DNA of 64,000 nucleotides from Geojedonia litorea (GTDB taxonomy: Bacteria; Bacteroidota; Bacteroidia; Flavobacteriales; Flavobacteriaceae), in contig NZ_JBHSGP010000014.1 of assembly GCF_042654525.1 (NCBI RefSeq), positions 620,001-684,000 on the forward strand, read 5' to 3'. The notes beneath the pieces were generated by a model. It was not told where the DNA came from. It saw nothing but the letters and a program-made list of their open reading frames with translations, and did no database searches. Within the stretch, counting starts at the first letter, position 1; the number at the start of each line of letters is the position of its first letter. This document shows positions 9,787-17,267 of this stretch, piece by piece. A program made the translations under genes and the position numbers.

Positions 9787-11058
9787 ATGAAAACCTATTC
9801 AGAAGGACTTAACGTCATTGGATATACCGAAGGCGAGTTTGGTTTAGGAGAAGCAATTCGCTTAAATATAAATGCAGCTAAAAAACTTGATATTCCTATT
9901 AATTTAATAAACTATGAGAAGGTAAAACAAAACATAAATTATCAGTATTCATTTACCTACTCTGTTAATTTAGTTCAATTATCCCTAAAGGATCTCGAAT
10001 CATTTATTGCAATTATTGATTCCAATTTATTTAAAAAAAAATACTCTATTCTTTTTTTAGTTTGGGAATCAGAATATATTCCTCCTGAATTAGCTGAAAA
10101 CTTAAATTTATTTAATGAAATTTGGACCCCTTCTGAATATTGCAAAAAAATATTTGAAAAAACATTCAAAAATCCGATTACAATAATCCCACACCCTGTT
10201 GAGGTGCACCTTAAACCTGTTTCAAATCAAAAAGCAATCCAATTTTTTGATGATAACAAATTTAGTTTTCTATTTATATTTAGCTATCATAGCTCTATAG
10301 AAAGGAAAAACCCGTTTTTTTTGATTGAGGCTTTTAAAGCAGCTTTTGATAATAATGATAATGTCGAATTGGTGATTAAAACTGTTGGGGGGAAACAACA
10401 CAAGAAACAAATGCAACGTTTGAAGCGTTTTATTTCAAAAAACATAAAGATTTACGACGTAGAACTTGATAAAAACAGTGTTAACCATTTAATAAATACT
10501 TGTGATGCTTATGTGTCTATGCATCATTCAGAAGGATTTGGATTAACTCTAGCCGAAGCCATGTATTTAGGTAAACCAAGTGTGGCAACCAATTACTCTG
10601 GAAACACCGAATTCATGAATATTGAAAACAGCTTCCTCATAGATTATAAACTTAGTTATATTGAGAATTTTGATAACAACTTTTGTTCTGAAACATTATG
10701 GGCCAACCCATTATTTAGTGATGCAGTTAAAAAATTGAGAAGTGTTTACGAAGATTCAAGTTTAAGGGTTAGAAAAGCGATGAATGCTGAAATTTTTGTT
10801 AAAGAAAAATTATCTTTCTATACTATAGGCACAATGATAAAAAATCGATTAAATTTTATATATATCAATTTTGACGATTTAGTTGCGACCCAATGCCAAA
10901 ATACTTACCTTCTAAATCAATTACAATTTACAAGGATTGAAATTGCACAACTTAAAAGAGAAATTAGAAAAATGAATAAAAATAAGGTCATTTATTTGGT
11001 TGTAATTCTCAAAAATGTTACAAGAAAATTAAAAGCAAAATTTCTTTTGGCTACCTAA
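9787..11058 (+). CDS. GT4-like glycosyltransferase
   Basis: A 423-residue protein with a GT-B second domain: FIFSYHSSIERKNPFFLIEAF near residue 158 and HHSEGFGLTLAEAMYLGKP near 246 carry the donor-binding E-x7-E motif. The N-terminus NVIGYTEGEFGLGEAIR is typical of the first domain in group 1 transferases that decorate O-antigen or exopolysaccharide. The last 70 or so residues form a basic, probably coiled tail that may hold it at the membrane. It follows the ABC exporter by 8 bases, so translation may be coupled. The DNA is unusually AT-rich with many A/T runs. Sugar specificity is unknown. Confidence 0.85.
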   Translation: MKTYSEGLNVIGYTEGEFGLGEAIRLNINAAKKLDIPINLINYEKVKQNINYQYSFTYSVNLVQLSLKDLESFIAIIDSNLFKKKYSILFLVWESEYIPPELAENLNLFNEIWTPSEYCKKIFEKTFKNPITIIPHPVEVHLKPVSNQKAIQFFDDNKFSFLFIFSYHSSIERKNPFFLIEAFKAAFDNNDNVELVIKTVGGKQHKKQMQRLKRFISKNIKIYDVELDKNSVNHLINTCDAYVSMHHSEGFGLTLAEAMYLGKPSVATNYSGNTEFMNIENSFLIDYKLSYIENFDNNFCSETLWANPLFSDAVKKLRSVYEDSSLRVRKAMNAEIFVKEKLSFYTIGTMIKNRLNFIYINFDDLVATQCQNTYLLNQLQFTRIEIAQLKREIRKMNKNKVIYLVVILKNVTRKLKAKFLLAT

Positions 11059-11328
11059 TAATTCAGTAAAACATTCTTTGCGTTGTTAAGGGAATACTAT
11101 TCTACACCTAAGTGGACTCTCCCATAAGATTCGCTTTCGATTTGTATAATTAGCACAATAGGTTTAGTTTCATGATTTTCAAATTTTATTAGTTAAGATT
11201 ATGGCGTTCCTTTTTAGGTATGACGATACACCGAATTGTATTCCTTTTTTACTAAAAAGTTAACAAGTTAATTTCTAAAAATAAAGTAAAAGATGCGTTT
11301 AGATTTGCGCTTTGCGGGGTTTCTGAAT

Positions 11329-11357
11329 AAAAAAACCAGCCACTATAACGTGGCTGG
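11329..11357 (-). terminator. Rho-independent terminator after tRNA-CAU
   Basis: An eight-base-pair stem (11336-11343 with 11350-11357, CCAGCCAC/GTGGCTGG) and six-base loop are followed, on the minus strand, by a T run (A run at 11329-11335 on plus). It lies 11 bases beyond the 3' end of the tRNA gene. Bases 11059-11328 hold no gene that I can see. Confidence 0.85.
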
Positions 11358-11368
11358 CTCTTAATCAG

Positions 11369-11442
11369 TGGTCCCACTTGGGCTCGAACCAAGGACCACC
11401 TGATTATGAGTCAGGTGCTCTAACCAACTGAGCTATGGGACC
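11369..11442 (-). tRNA. tRNA with CAU anticodon (Met elongator or Ile2)
   Basis: The minus strand folds as a 74-base cloverleaf: acceptor GGTCCCA pairs with TGGGACC, D-arm AGCTCAGTTGGTTAGAGC, anticodon stem CCTGA/TCAGG enclosing CTCATAA, T-arm with GGTTCGAGCC, discriminator A, and no encoded CCA. A CAU anticodon may belong to elongator tRNA-Met or to tRNA-Ile2, whose C34 is changed to lysidine by TilS. Positions 4-69 and 5-68 are both C-G, as in E. coli tRNA-Ile2 and unlike its elongator tRNA-Met, which leans toward Ile2. The choice is not certain. Confidence 0.93.
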
Positions 11443-11489
11443 AAAAAGTGTGCAATATTACTACTTATTTTAAAACTCTACAAGAATTT

Positions 11490-11894
11490 TTAGCCCTTTA
11501 TATCTTGACACAACTCAATGAGAACGCCATTTGTTGACTTGGGGTGTAAAAATGCGATGAGCTTATTATCGGCTCCCTTTTTAGGGGTTTTGTGAATCAA
11601 CTCAAAGCCTTCATTTGATAAGCGCTCAAGAGCTTCTACAATATTGTCTACCTCAAAAGCAATATGATGAATCCCTTCTCCTTTTTTTTCAATGAACTTT
11701 GCTATTGGGCTGTCGTCATCTGTGGCTTGCAGGAGTTCAATCTTATTAGGTCCTGTTTTAAAAAAAGACGTCAATACCTTTTCTGATTCCACCATTTCCT
11801 GTTTATAGGGCGCGGTACCAAAAAGCGCTTCAAAAACCTTGTTTGATTGTTCTATATCCTTTACGGCAATACCTATATGCTCTATTTTGTTCAT
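11490..11894 (-). CDS. mce: Methylmalonyl-CoA epimerase
   Basis: A 134-residue vicinal-oxygen-chelate protein. It interconverts the R and S forms of methylmalonyl-CoA, linking propionyl-CoA or odd-chain metabolism to succinyl-CoA. IEHIGIAVKDI at the N-terminus, GEGIHHIAFEVDNI near residue 72 and GVLIELCQ near 124 supply the conserved His and Glu metal ligands, and the length matches the family. It follows the tRNA-CAU gene region and is divergent from rbfA. No mutase gene is visible in the window. Confidence 0.92.
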   Translation of the reverse strand: MNKIEHIGIAVKDIEQSNKVFEALFGTAPYKQEMVESEKVLTSFFKTGPNKIELLQATDDDSPIAKFIEKKGEGIHHIAFEVDNIVEALERLSNEGFELIHKTPKKGADNKLIAFLHPKSTNGVLIELCQDIKG

Positions 11895-11976
11895 TATGTC
11901 TGTCTTTAAGACTTATATTCCTTCTGCTAAAGCTGATTTTATACCTTCAAAAATAAGATAATCTTTAAATATCCTC

Positions 11977-11984
11977 TATTTTTG
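11977..11984 (+). promoter_or_regulatory. Predicted Bacteroidota -7 promoter element for rbfA
   Basis: TATTTTTG matches the Bacteroidota consensus TAnnTTTG and lies 76 bases before the rbfA start. A clear -33 TTG is not evident, so this is a moderate prediction. Confidence 0.4.
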
Positions 11985-12060
11985 TACCCAACAAGTTCGT
12001 GATAAACTAAATGTTGAACCAAAATATGGTACTATTAAATAGTCACAACTTATAAATTGA

Positions 12061-12462
12061 ATGGTTTTGGAAGAGAGTCACAGACAAAAAAGAATTGGCG
12101 GTATTTTACAAAAAGATCTTGCCGAAGTGTTGCAAGGTGCTGCTACACGAGGTGGATTGAAGGGAATTATAATTTCGGTAACCAAAGTTAATGTTACCGT
12201 TGACCTATCCATTGCAAAGGTTTATTTAAGTGTGTTTCCTAATAAAGAAGCTAAAGAATTGCTTAAGGGTATTCGTTCTAACACACCATTAATTCGGCAC
12301 GAACTGGCACAACGCACAAAAAATCAGTTGCGCAGAATGCCTAATTTGGAATTTTTTATTGACGACTCTTTAGAATATATTGACCGAATAGAAAAATCTT
12401 TGAAGGGTGATGATAACCCAATTATTGATCCTAACTTACTGGATAAACGAAAAAAATCCTGA
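12061..12462 (+). CDS. rbfA: 30S ribosome-binding factor RbfA
   Basis: A 133-residue KH-fold protein that binds the maturing 30S subunit and assists 16S rRNA processing, notably in the cold. RQKRIGGILQKDLAEVLQ at the N-terminus, TVDLSIAKVYLSVFP and the core RHELAQRTKNQLRRMPNL are diagnostic. The ATG at 12061 gives the usual length. An FtsX-like permease follows after 82 bases, a common neighbour of rbfA in Flavobacteriaceae. Confidence 0.93.
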   Translation: MVLEESHRQKRIGGILQKDLAEVLQGAATRGGLKGIIISVTKVNVTVDLSIAKVYLSVFPNKEAKELLKGIRSNTPLIRHELAQRTKNQLRRMPNLEFFIDDSLEYIDRIEKSLKGDDNPIIDPNLLDKRKKS

Positions 12463-12544
12463 TCTAAATAGTGGTGTTCTGGCCTTCAAAATGAATAAGC
12501 ATAAACACTTACTTGTTCGTTTATTTTTTATAATATTATAGCTT

Positions 12545-13747
12545 ATGAATGTTGCCCTTTACATTGCAAAACGCTATCTCTTTACCAAAAGCAGTAATAA
12601 TGCCATAAATATTATGACTATTATTGCCGCATCTGGCGTGGTCATTGCGTCGGCTGCATTATTTATCGTTTTATCAGGGTTTGCTGGGCTAAAAGATTTT
12701 AGCTTGGAGTTTTCATCATTTGTGGATCCCGACTTAAAAATTGTACCTTCAGAAGGTAAATCCTTTTTGCTCTCCAATGATGACGTCAATGCCCTAAAAT
12801 CGACTGAAGGCGTATCCTCTTTGACTAAAATTGTCGAGGAACGTGTGGTCATTGAATTTGATGGGAAAAAGAAGCTCGCCACTATTAAAGGGGTTGATGA
12901 AAATTATGTGAAGGTTACCGCGATTGATTCCATGATTATCCAGGGGAATTGGTTTGAGTCTGGGACAAATCAAGTGGTTTCCGGAGGCGGAATTGCTTAT
13001 AGCTTGTCGTTTGGGGTTTTGGATTATGCAAAAAACCTAATGATTTATGTGCCTAAACCAGGTAAGGGCCAAATCAATTCAATAAAAAGCATATTTAATA
13101 GCGTAGAAGCCTATAATGTTGGTGTTTTTGATATTAATGAAGAATTAAACAATGAATACATCTATGCCGATATTGAAACCGCTCGCTATTTACTTAATTA
13201 CAATCCAGAACAAATTAGTGCTATTGAACTAAAATTATCTGAAGGCTCTGATGAAACTCTGGTGCGAAGTCGTATTATTAGCAAGTTGGGTGATAAGATC
13301 GAAATCAAAAACAGGACACAGCTTAATGATACGCTTTATAAAATGCTAAATACCGAAAATGTAGCGGTGTATTTAATCTTCACATTGGTTATTATCATTG
13401 CATTGTTCAATGTCATTGGAGCGCTCATTATGATGATTTTGGATAAAAAAGATTCCCTCCATACTCTTTTTAATTTAGGAACTTCAACTAAGGATATTAA
13501 ACGCATCTTCTTTCTTCAAGGAAGCCTTATGACTAGTATTGGCGGAGTCATTGGACTTTGTATAGGATTTATAATTGTGTTTTTACAGCAACAATTTGCA
13601 CTGGTCATGATAACGCCTTCGTTGCCTTATCCAGTAACAATTAAAGCCATTAATTTCTTAATTGTATTACTAACTATTGGAGTTTTAGGGGTGCTAGCTT
13701 CTAAAATTGCTTCAGGCAGAATTACCAAAACCTTGGTAAAACCTTAA
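12545..13747 (+). CDS. FtsX-like ABC permease, LolC/LolE family
   Basis: A 400-residue inner-membrane protein with the LolC/LolE/MacB topology: one N-terminal helix near residues 21-43, a periplasmic domain of about 225 residues, then three helices near 275-298, 320-345 and 370-392. NVALYIAKRYLFTKSSNNAINIM is the typical family start and NVIGALIMMILDKK marks the FtsX-like domain. The family works with a LolD-type ATPase to release lipoproteins from the inner membrane. No ATPase gene lies nearby, so the partner must be elsewhere. A role in another ABC complex cannot be excluded. Confidence 0.87.
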   Translation: MNVALYIAKRYLFTKSSNNAINIMTIIAASGVVIASAALFIVLSGFAGLKDFSLEFSSFVDPDLKIVPSEGKSFLLSNDDVNALKSTEGVSSLTKIVEERVVIEFDGKKKLATIKGVDENYVKVTAIDSMIIQGNWFESGTNQVVSGGGIAYSLSFGVLDYAKNLMIYVPKPGKGQINSIKSIFNSVEAYNVGVFDINEELNNEYIYADIETARYLLNYNPEQISAIELKLSEGSDETLVRSRIISKLGDKIEIKNRTQLNDTLYKMLNTENVAVYLIFTLVIIIALFNVIGALIMMILDKKDSLHTLFNLGTSTKDIKRIFFLQGSLMTSIGGVIGLCIGFIIVFLQQQFALVMITPSLPYPVTIKAINFLIVLLTIGVLGVLASKIASGRITKTLVKP

Positions 13748-13748
13748 T

Positions 13749-14741
13749 TTAAGCAAATTGAAAATCTGAAAAATTTTCAAGGACTTCATCAAATGCATTA
13801 AAAACATCAATGGCATCATCACTGGTTACCATTTTCATACGATATTCTTTAAAATTAGGAATGCCTTTGAAATAGTTGGTATAATGACGTCTGGTTTCAA
13901 AAACACCAAGCTTTTCCCCTTTCCAGTCTATGGACATTTGAAGGTGTCTTCGTGCGGCATCAACGCGTTCTTCCAACGAAATTGGACCCAAATGTTCACC
14001 TGTTTTAAAAAAGTGTTTCACCTGCTTAAAAAACCAAGGATTGCCAATGCTTGCTCTTCCAATCATTGCGCCATCTAAACCATAACTATCGCGCATTAAC
14101 ATTGCTTTTTCTGGTGTATCTACGTCACCATTTCCAAAAACAGGGATATGCATTCTTGGATTGTTTTTTACTTCAGCAATGGGTTTCCAATCGGCCTCGC
14201 CTTTATACATTTGTGCGCGTGTTCTGCCGTGAATCGCTATGGCTTTACAGCCCACATCTTGTAAACGCTCTGCAACCTCTACAATTTTTATGGAATCATG
14301 ATCCCAGCCCAATCGTGTTTTTACCGTAATTGGAATGTTAGTGCGTTTAACCATTTCGGCCGTTAGGGTTTCCATCAGGCAAACGTCCTTTAAAATCCCA
14401 GCGCCAGCACCTTTACTCACCACTTTTTTCACCGGGCACCCGAAATTGATGTCAATGATATCTGGGTTGGACTTTTCAACGATATCGATGGTTTGCAGCA
14501 TGCTATCTAAATTGGCTCCAAAAATTTGAATCCCAACAGGACGCTCTTTTTCGTAAATATCCAATTTCATAACGCTTTTGGCCGCATTTCTAATCAAGCC
14601 TTCACTAGATACAAACTCGGTGTACACCACATCGGCACCTTGCTCTTTACAAAGTGCTCTAAATGGAGGGTCACTTACATCTTCCATTGGTGCTAGTAAT
14701 AGCGGAAAATCAGGTAATTCTATGTCGCCTATTTTTATCAA
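13749..14741 (-). CDS. dusB: tRNA-dihydrouridine synthase (DusB-like)
   Basis: A 330-residue FMN-dependent TIM-barrel enzyme that reduces uridine to dihydrouridine in tRNA D-loops. LLAPMEDVSDPPFRAL at residues 15-30 and NFGCPVKKVVSKGAGAG near 98, with the catalytic Cys near 101, are diagnostic; GRASIGNPWFF lies near 225. The start is a TTG at 14739-14741: no ATG upstream is in frame, a later Met would cut into the first barrel strand, and a promoter motif lies just upstream. Its stop faces the end of the permease gene with one base between. DusB rather than DusA or DusC is inferred from family resemblance. Confidence 0.9.
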   Translation of the reverse strand: MIKIGDIELPDFPLLLAPMEDVSDPPFRALCKEQGADVVYTEFVSSEGLIRNAAKSVMKLDIYEKERPVGIQIFGANLDSMLQTIDIVEKSNPDIIDINFGCPVKKVVSKGAGAGILKDVCLMETLTAEMVKRTNIPITVKTRLGWDHDSIKIVEVAERLQDVGCKAIAIHGRTRAQMYKGEADWKPIAEVKNNPRMHIPVFGNGDVDTPEKAMLMRDSYGLDGAMIGRASIGNPWFFKQVKHFFKTGEHLGPISLEERVDAARRHLQMSIDWKGEKLGVFETRRHYTNYFKGIPNFKEYRMKMVTSDDAIDVFNAFDEVLENFSDFQFA

Positions 14742-14758
14742 GTGATTTAAATTTTGTG

Positions 14759-14766
14759 CAAAACTA
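14759..14766 (-). promoter_or_regulatory. Predicted -7 promoter element for the dus gene
   Basis: On the minus strand this reads TAGTTTTG, matching TAnnTTTG, and it ends 17 bases before the TTG start of the dus gene. It supports that start because almost no leader would remain for a codon further upstream. Confidence 0.5.
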
Positions 14767-14854
14767 ATGCTTTTTTTAAGTTTTACAGAATTTCTATTTA
14801 CAGTTCCTATTCATAACAAGCTAAATATCAATGATCATTAGCTTGTAATTCTCA

Positions 14855-16081
14855 TCAAAACTCTATTTCAGCTTCAATGTCTTTATTGTTACGTTTCACA
14901 ACAACATTTACTTTATCGCCTTCTTTAAAAGACGAAAGCGCTCGCATATAGCTCATCATATCGGTCACTAAACTGTCACCTAATTTAACAACAATATCTC
15001 CTTTTAGAAGTCCCGCTTTTTCGGCAGGTTTTCCTTCGCTTATTCCATCTATTCGCATCCCTTTTCCGTCAAACAAATAATCTGGAATAACGCCCAAACC
15101 TACTTTAAATCGGGGCACATCTTCACTTTCATTTTTTGTTTTTCTGAATGGCAATTTACCGTTGTCGTTTAAATCAGAAATGATATCAAAAATATAAGTT
15201 GAAATCAATTCCATCCCTTCATAATTGAGGTGTTCAAAATCATCTGAAGGCTTATGATAATCTTCATGTTGCCCTGTAAAAAAATGCAAAACAGGAATCT
15301 CTGCATTATAAAATGACGTATGATCGCTTGGCCCTACTCCCGATTCATTTTCTACAATTTTAAGTGTTTTGCTGTTCGCATTAATTACTTGTTTTAAGAT
15401 TGGTGAAGTTCCAACCCCATAAACAGCAAGGGTCTGATCTTCTTTCAATCGTCCAACCATGTCCATATTCAACATATAATTAATGGACTCGATATCTAGT
15501 GTTGGATTTTTAGTAAAATAATTAGAGCCCAACAATCCCATTTCTTCCCCTGAAAATGCCATAAACAAATAATTGTTGCCCTTATTGGCGTTTTTTAATT
15601 TCCCTGCCAAATTAAGCATCACGGCCACGCCGCTCGCATTATCATCGGCACCATTATGTATAGCCTTTTCCTGGCCTCTATATAAGGATCCTTCTGCCCC
15701 ATAACCCAAATGATCATAGTGCGCACCTATGACTATGGTATTTTTGGCCTTGTTGTCCAAAAACCCAATCACATTAGTTCCTGTAATAGTGCTGTCGTTG
15801 CCGATAATGGTATAATTTACCTCTTGGTGTGGGTCTGTTTTTGGTTTAAACGAAAACTGCTGTAGATAACCATCGGTACCTTTAGGCGTTAAGCCAAGAG
15901 CATCAAATCGTTTTGCAATATAGTTGGCGGCTTTTATTTCGGCATCTGTTCCTGTTTGGCGACCTTCTAATTCGTCACTTGACAAAAATTCAACGTCTTG
16001 CTTGATCTTATTTTCAGGGATATATTCATTTTTACAACCCAAAAGGATTACAAAAAAAAGAATGGACCATATTCTGTTCAT
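14855..16081 (-). CDS. M28 family zinc peptidase lipoprotein with PDZ domain
   Basis: A 408-residue exported aminopeptidase-like enzyme. A short lipoprotein signal ends in ILLGC. The M28 zinc ligands are visible: GAHYDHLGYG, NGADDNASGVAVML, AFSGEEMGLLGS, LNMDMVGRL and SDHTSFYNAEIPVLHF, with a protease-associated region before them. The last 90 residues are a PDZ domain (GISEGKPAEKAGLLKGDIVVKLGD), a common fusion in Bacteroidota M28 peptidases. I start at the ATG at 16081; the longer frame begins at a TTG (16105) that lies inside the promoter motif at 16103-16110. It is divergent from a TolB-like lipoprotein gene. The substrate is probably periplasmic or outer-membrane peptides. Confidence 0.9.
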   Translation of the reverse strand: MNRIWSILFFVILLGCKNEYIPENKIKQDVEFLSSDELEGRQTGTDAEIKAANYIAKRFDALGLTPKGTDGYLQQFSFKPKTDPHQEVNYTIIGNDSTITGTNVIGFLDNKAKNTIVIGAHYDHLGYGAEGSLYRGQEKAIHNGADDNASGVAVMLNLAGKLKNANKGNNYLFMAFSGEEMGLLGSNYFTKNPTLDIESINYMLNMDMVGRLKEDQTLAVYGVGTSPILKQVINANSKTLKIVENESGVGPSDHTSFYNAEIPVLHFFTGQHEDYHKPSDDFEHLNYEGMELISTYIFDIISDLNDNGKLPFRKTKNESEDVPRFKVGLGVIPDYLFDGKGMRIDGISEGKPAEKAGLLKGDIVVKLGDSLVTDMMSYMRALSSFKEGDKVNVVVKRNNKDIEAEIEF

Positions 16082-16102
16082 ATTATAAATCTTATTTTTG
16101 GG

Positions 16103-16110
16103 CAAAATTA
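16103..16110 (-). promoter_or_regulatory. Predicted -7 promoter element for the M28 peptidase gene
   Basis: The minus strand reads TAATTTTG, an exact match to TAnnTTTG, 21 bases before the ATG at 16081. It overlaps the upstream in-frame TTG, which argues against that codon as start. Confidence 0.5.
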
Positions 16111-16150
16111 GGTAATAATTGCCACTTTATTAAACCTTTATAATTAACAC

Positions 16151-17266
16151 ATGATGCATAGATATTTATTGACATTTGTTGTTTTGGTTTTTAGTATATC
16201 TTGTAAAACAGACAAATCTTCTAAAGATAAAGCTTCTGAAAATGATACGGTTTCCAACAGCACACAAGCAGACACCTTAATATATCCTGAAGAAGTGCAT
16301 TTTAAATCCATTCGTCAAATTACTTTTGGAGGCGACAATGCAGAAGCCTACTGGAGTTTTGATGACAAGCAAATCGTTTTTCAATCTAATAATACCGCTT
16401 GGGGTGTTGCGTGTGACCAGATGTTTTTAATGAACGCCGATCAAACCTTTAAAACCAGTAAACCACCTATGATTAGCACCGGAAAAGGACGAACAACCTG
16501 TGCTTATTTCCTGCCTGATAATAAACATTTTGTTTATGCCTCTACGCATTTAGGAGGCGAAGAGTGTCCCGAAACTCCATTACGTCTCAACGGAAAGTAT
16601 GTGTGGCCAATTTATGATAGCTACGATATTTTTGTTGCTGATTTAGAAGGTAATATTGTTAATCAACTCACCAAAGAACTAGGTTATGATGCCGAAGCAA
16701 CAGTATCTCCAAAAGGCGATAAAATTGTATTTACATCAACCCGTAACGGTGACATAGACCTCTATACCATGAATTTGGACGGAAGTGATGTTAAACAAAT
16801 AACCTTTGAATTAGGTTATGATGGTGGAGCATTCTTTTCGCCAGATGGCACAAAAATTATCTTTCGATCATCACGTCCAAAAACCGATGAAGCGATAAAA
16901 GAATATAAGGACCTATTAAATCAAGGATTGGTACAGCCAACAGAAATGGAGCTGTTTATTTGTAATGCCGATGGAAGTGATTTAAGACAGTTAACTTTTC
17001 TAGGTAATGCCAATTGGAGTCCGTTTTTTCATCCTTCTGGAAAGAAAATACTGTTCTCATCTAATTTTGAAGCAGAGCGTGGTTTTCCATTTAATCTTTA
17101 TATGATTGATATTGACGGGAAAAATCTTGAACGCGTAACACATGGCGAAACCTTTGATGCTTTTCCCGTGTTTTCAAACGATGGAAAATATTTGATCTTT
17201 TCATCTAACCGCAACAATGGCGGTGGTCGTGATACCAACTTATTTATCGCTGAGTGGCAGGATTGA
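16151..17266 (+). CDS. TolB-like WD40/PD40 beta-propeller lipoprotein
   Basis: A 371-residue lipoprotein (signal ending in FSISC, Cys18). Repeated PD40-type blades are visible, for example AEATVSPKGDKIVFTSTRNG, GGAFFSPDGTKIIFRSSR, FFHPSGKKILFSSN and FPVFSNDGKYLIFSSN, each followed by a DIDLYTMNLDG-like strand. This is the beta-propeller of TolB and of many Bacteroidota surface lipoproteins. It has no TolB N-terminal domain, so it is not a true TolB. It likely binds a protein or peptide partner in the periplasm or at the outer membrane, perhaps with the divergent M28 peptidase. That link is inference. Confidence 0.85.
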   Translation: MMHRYLLTFVVLVFSISCKTDKSSKDKASENDTVSNSTQADTLIYPEEVHFKSIRQITFGGDNAEAYWSFDDKQIVFQSNNTAWGVACDQMFLMNADQTFKTSKPPMISTGKGRTTCAYFLPDNKHFVYASTHLGGEECPETPLRLNGKYVWPIYDSYDIFVADLEGNIVNQLTKELGYDAEATVSPKGDKIVFTSTRNGDIDLYTMNLDGSDVKQITFELGYDGGAFFSPDGTKIIFRSSRPKTDEAIKEYKDLLNQGLVQPTEMELFICNADGSDLRQLTFLGNANWSPFFHPSGKKILFSSNFEAERGFPFNLYMIDIDGKNLERVTHGETFDAFPVFSNDGKYLIFSSNRNNGGGRDTNLFIAEWQD

Positions 17267-17267
17267 T

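Noticed and set aside
11059..11328. Possible small RNA or gene in the gap after the last glycosyltransferase
   Set aside because: No open frame with coding character, no tRNA-like fold and no terminator on the plus strand; nothing can be supported.
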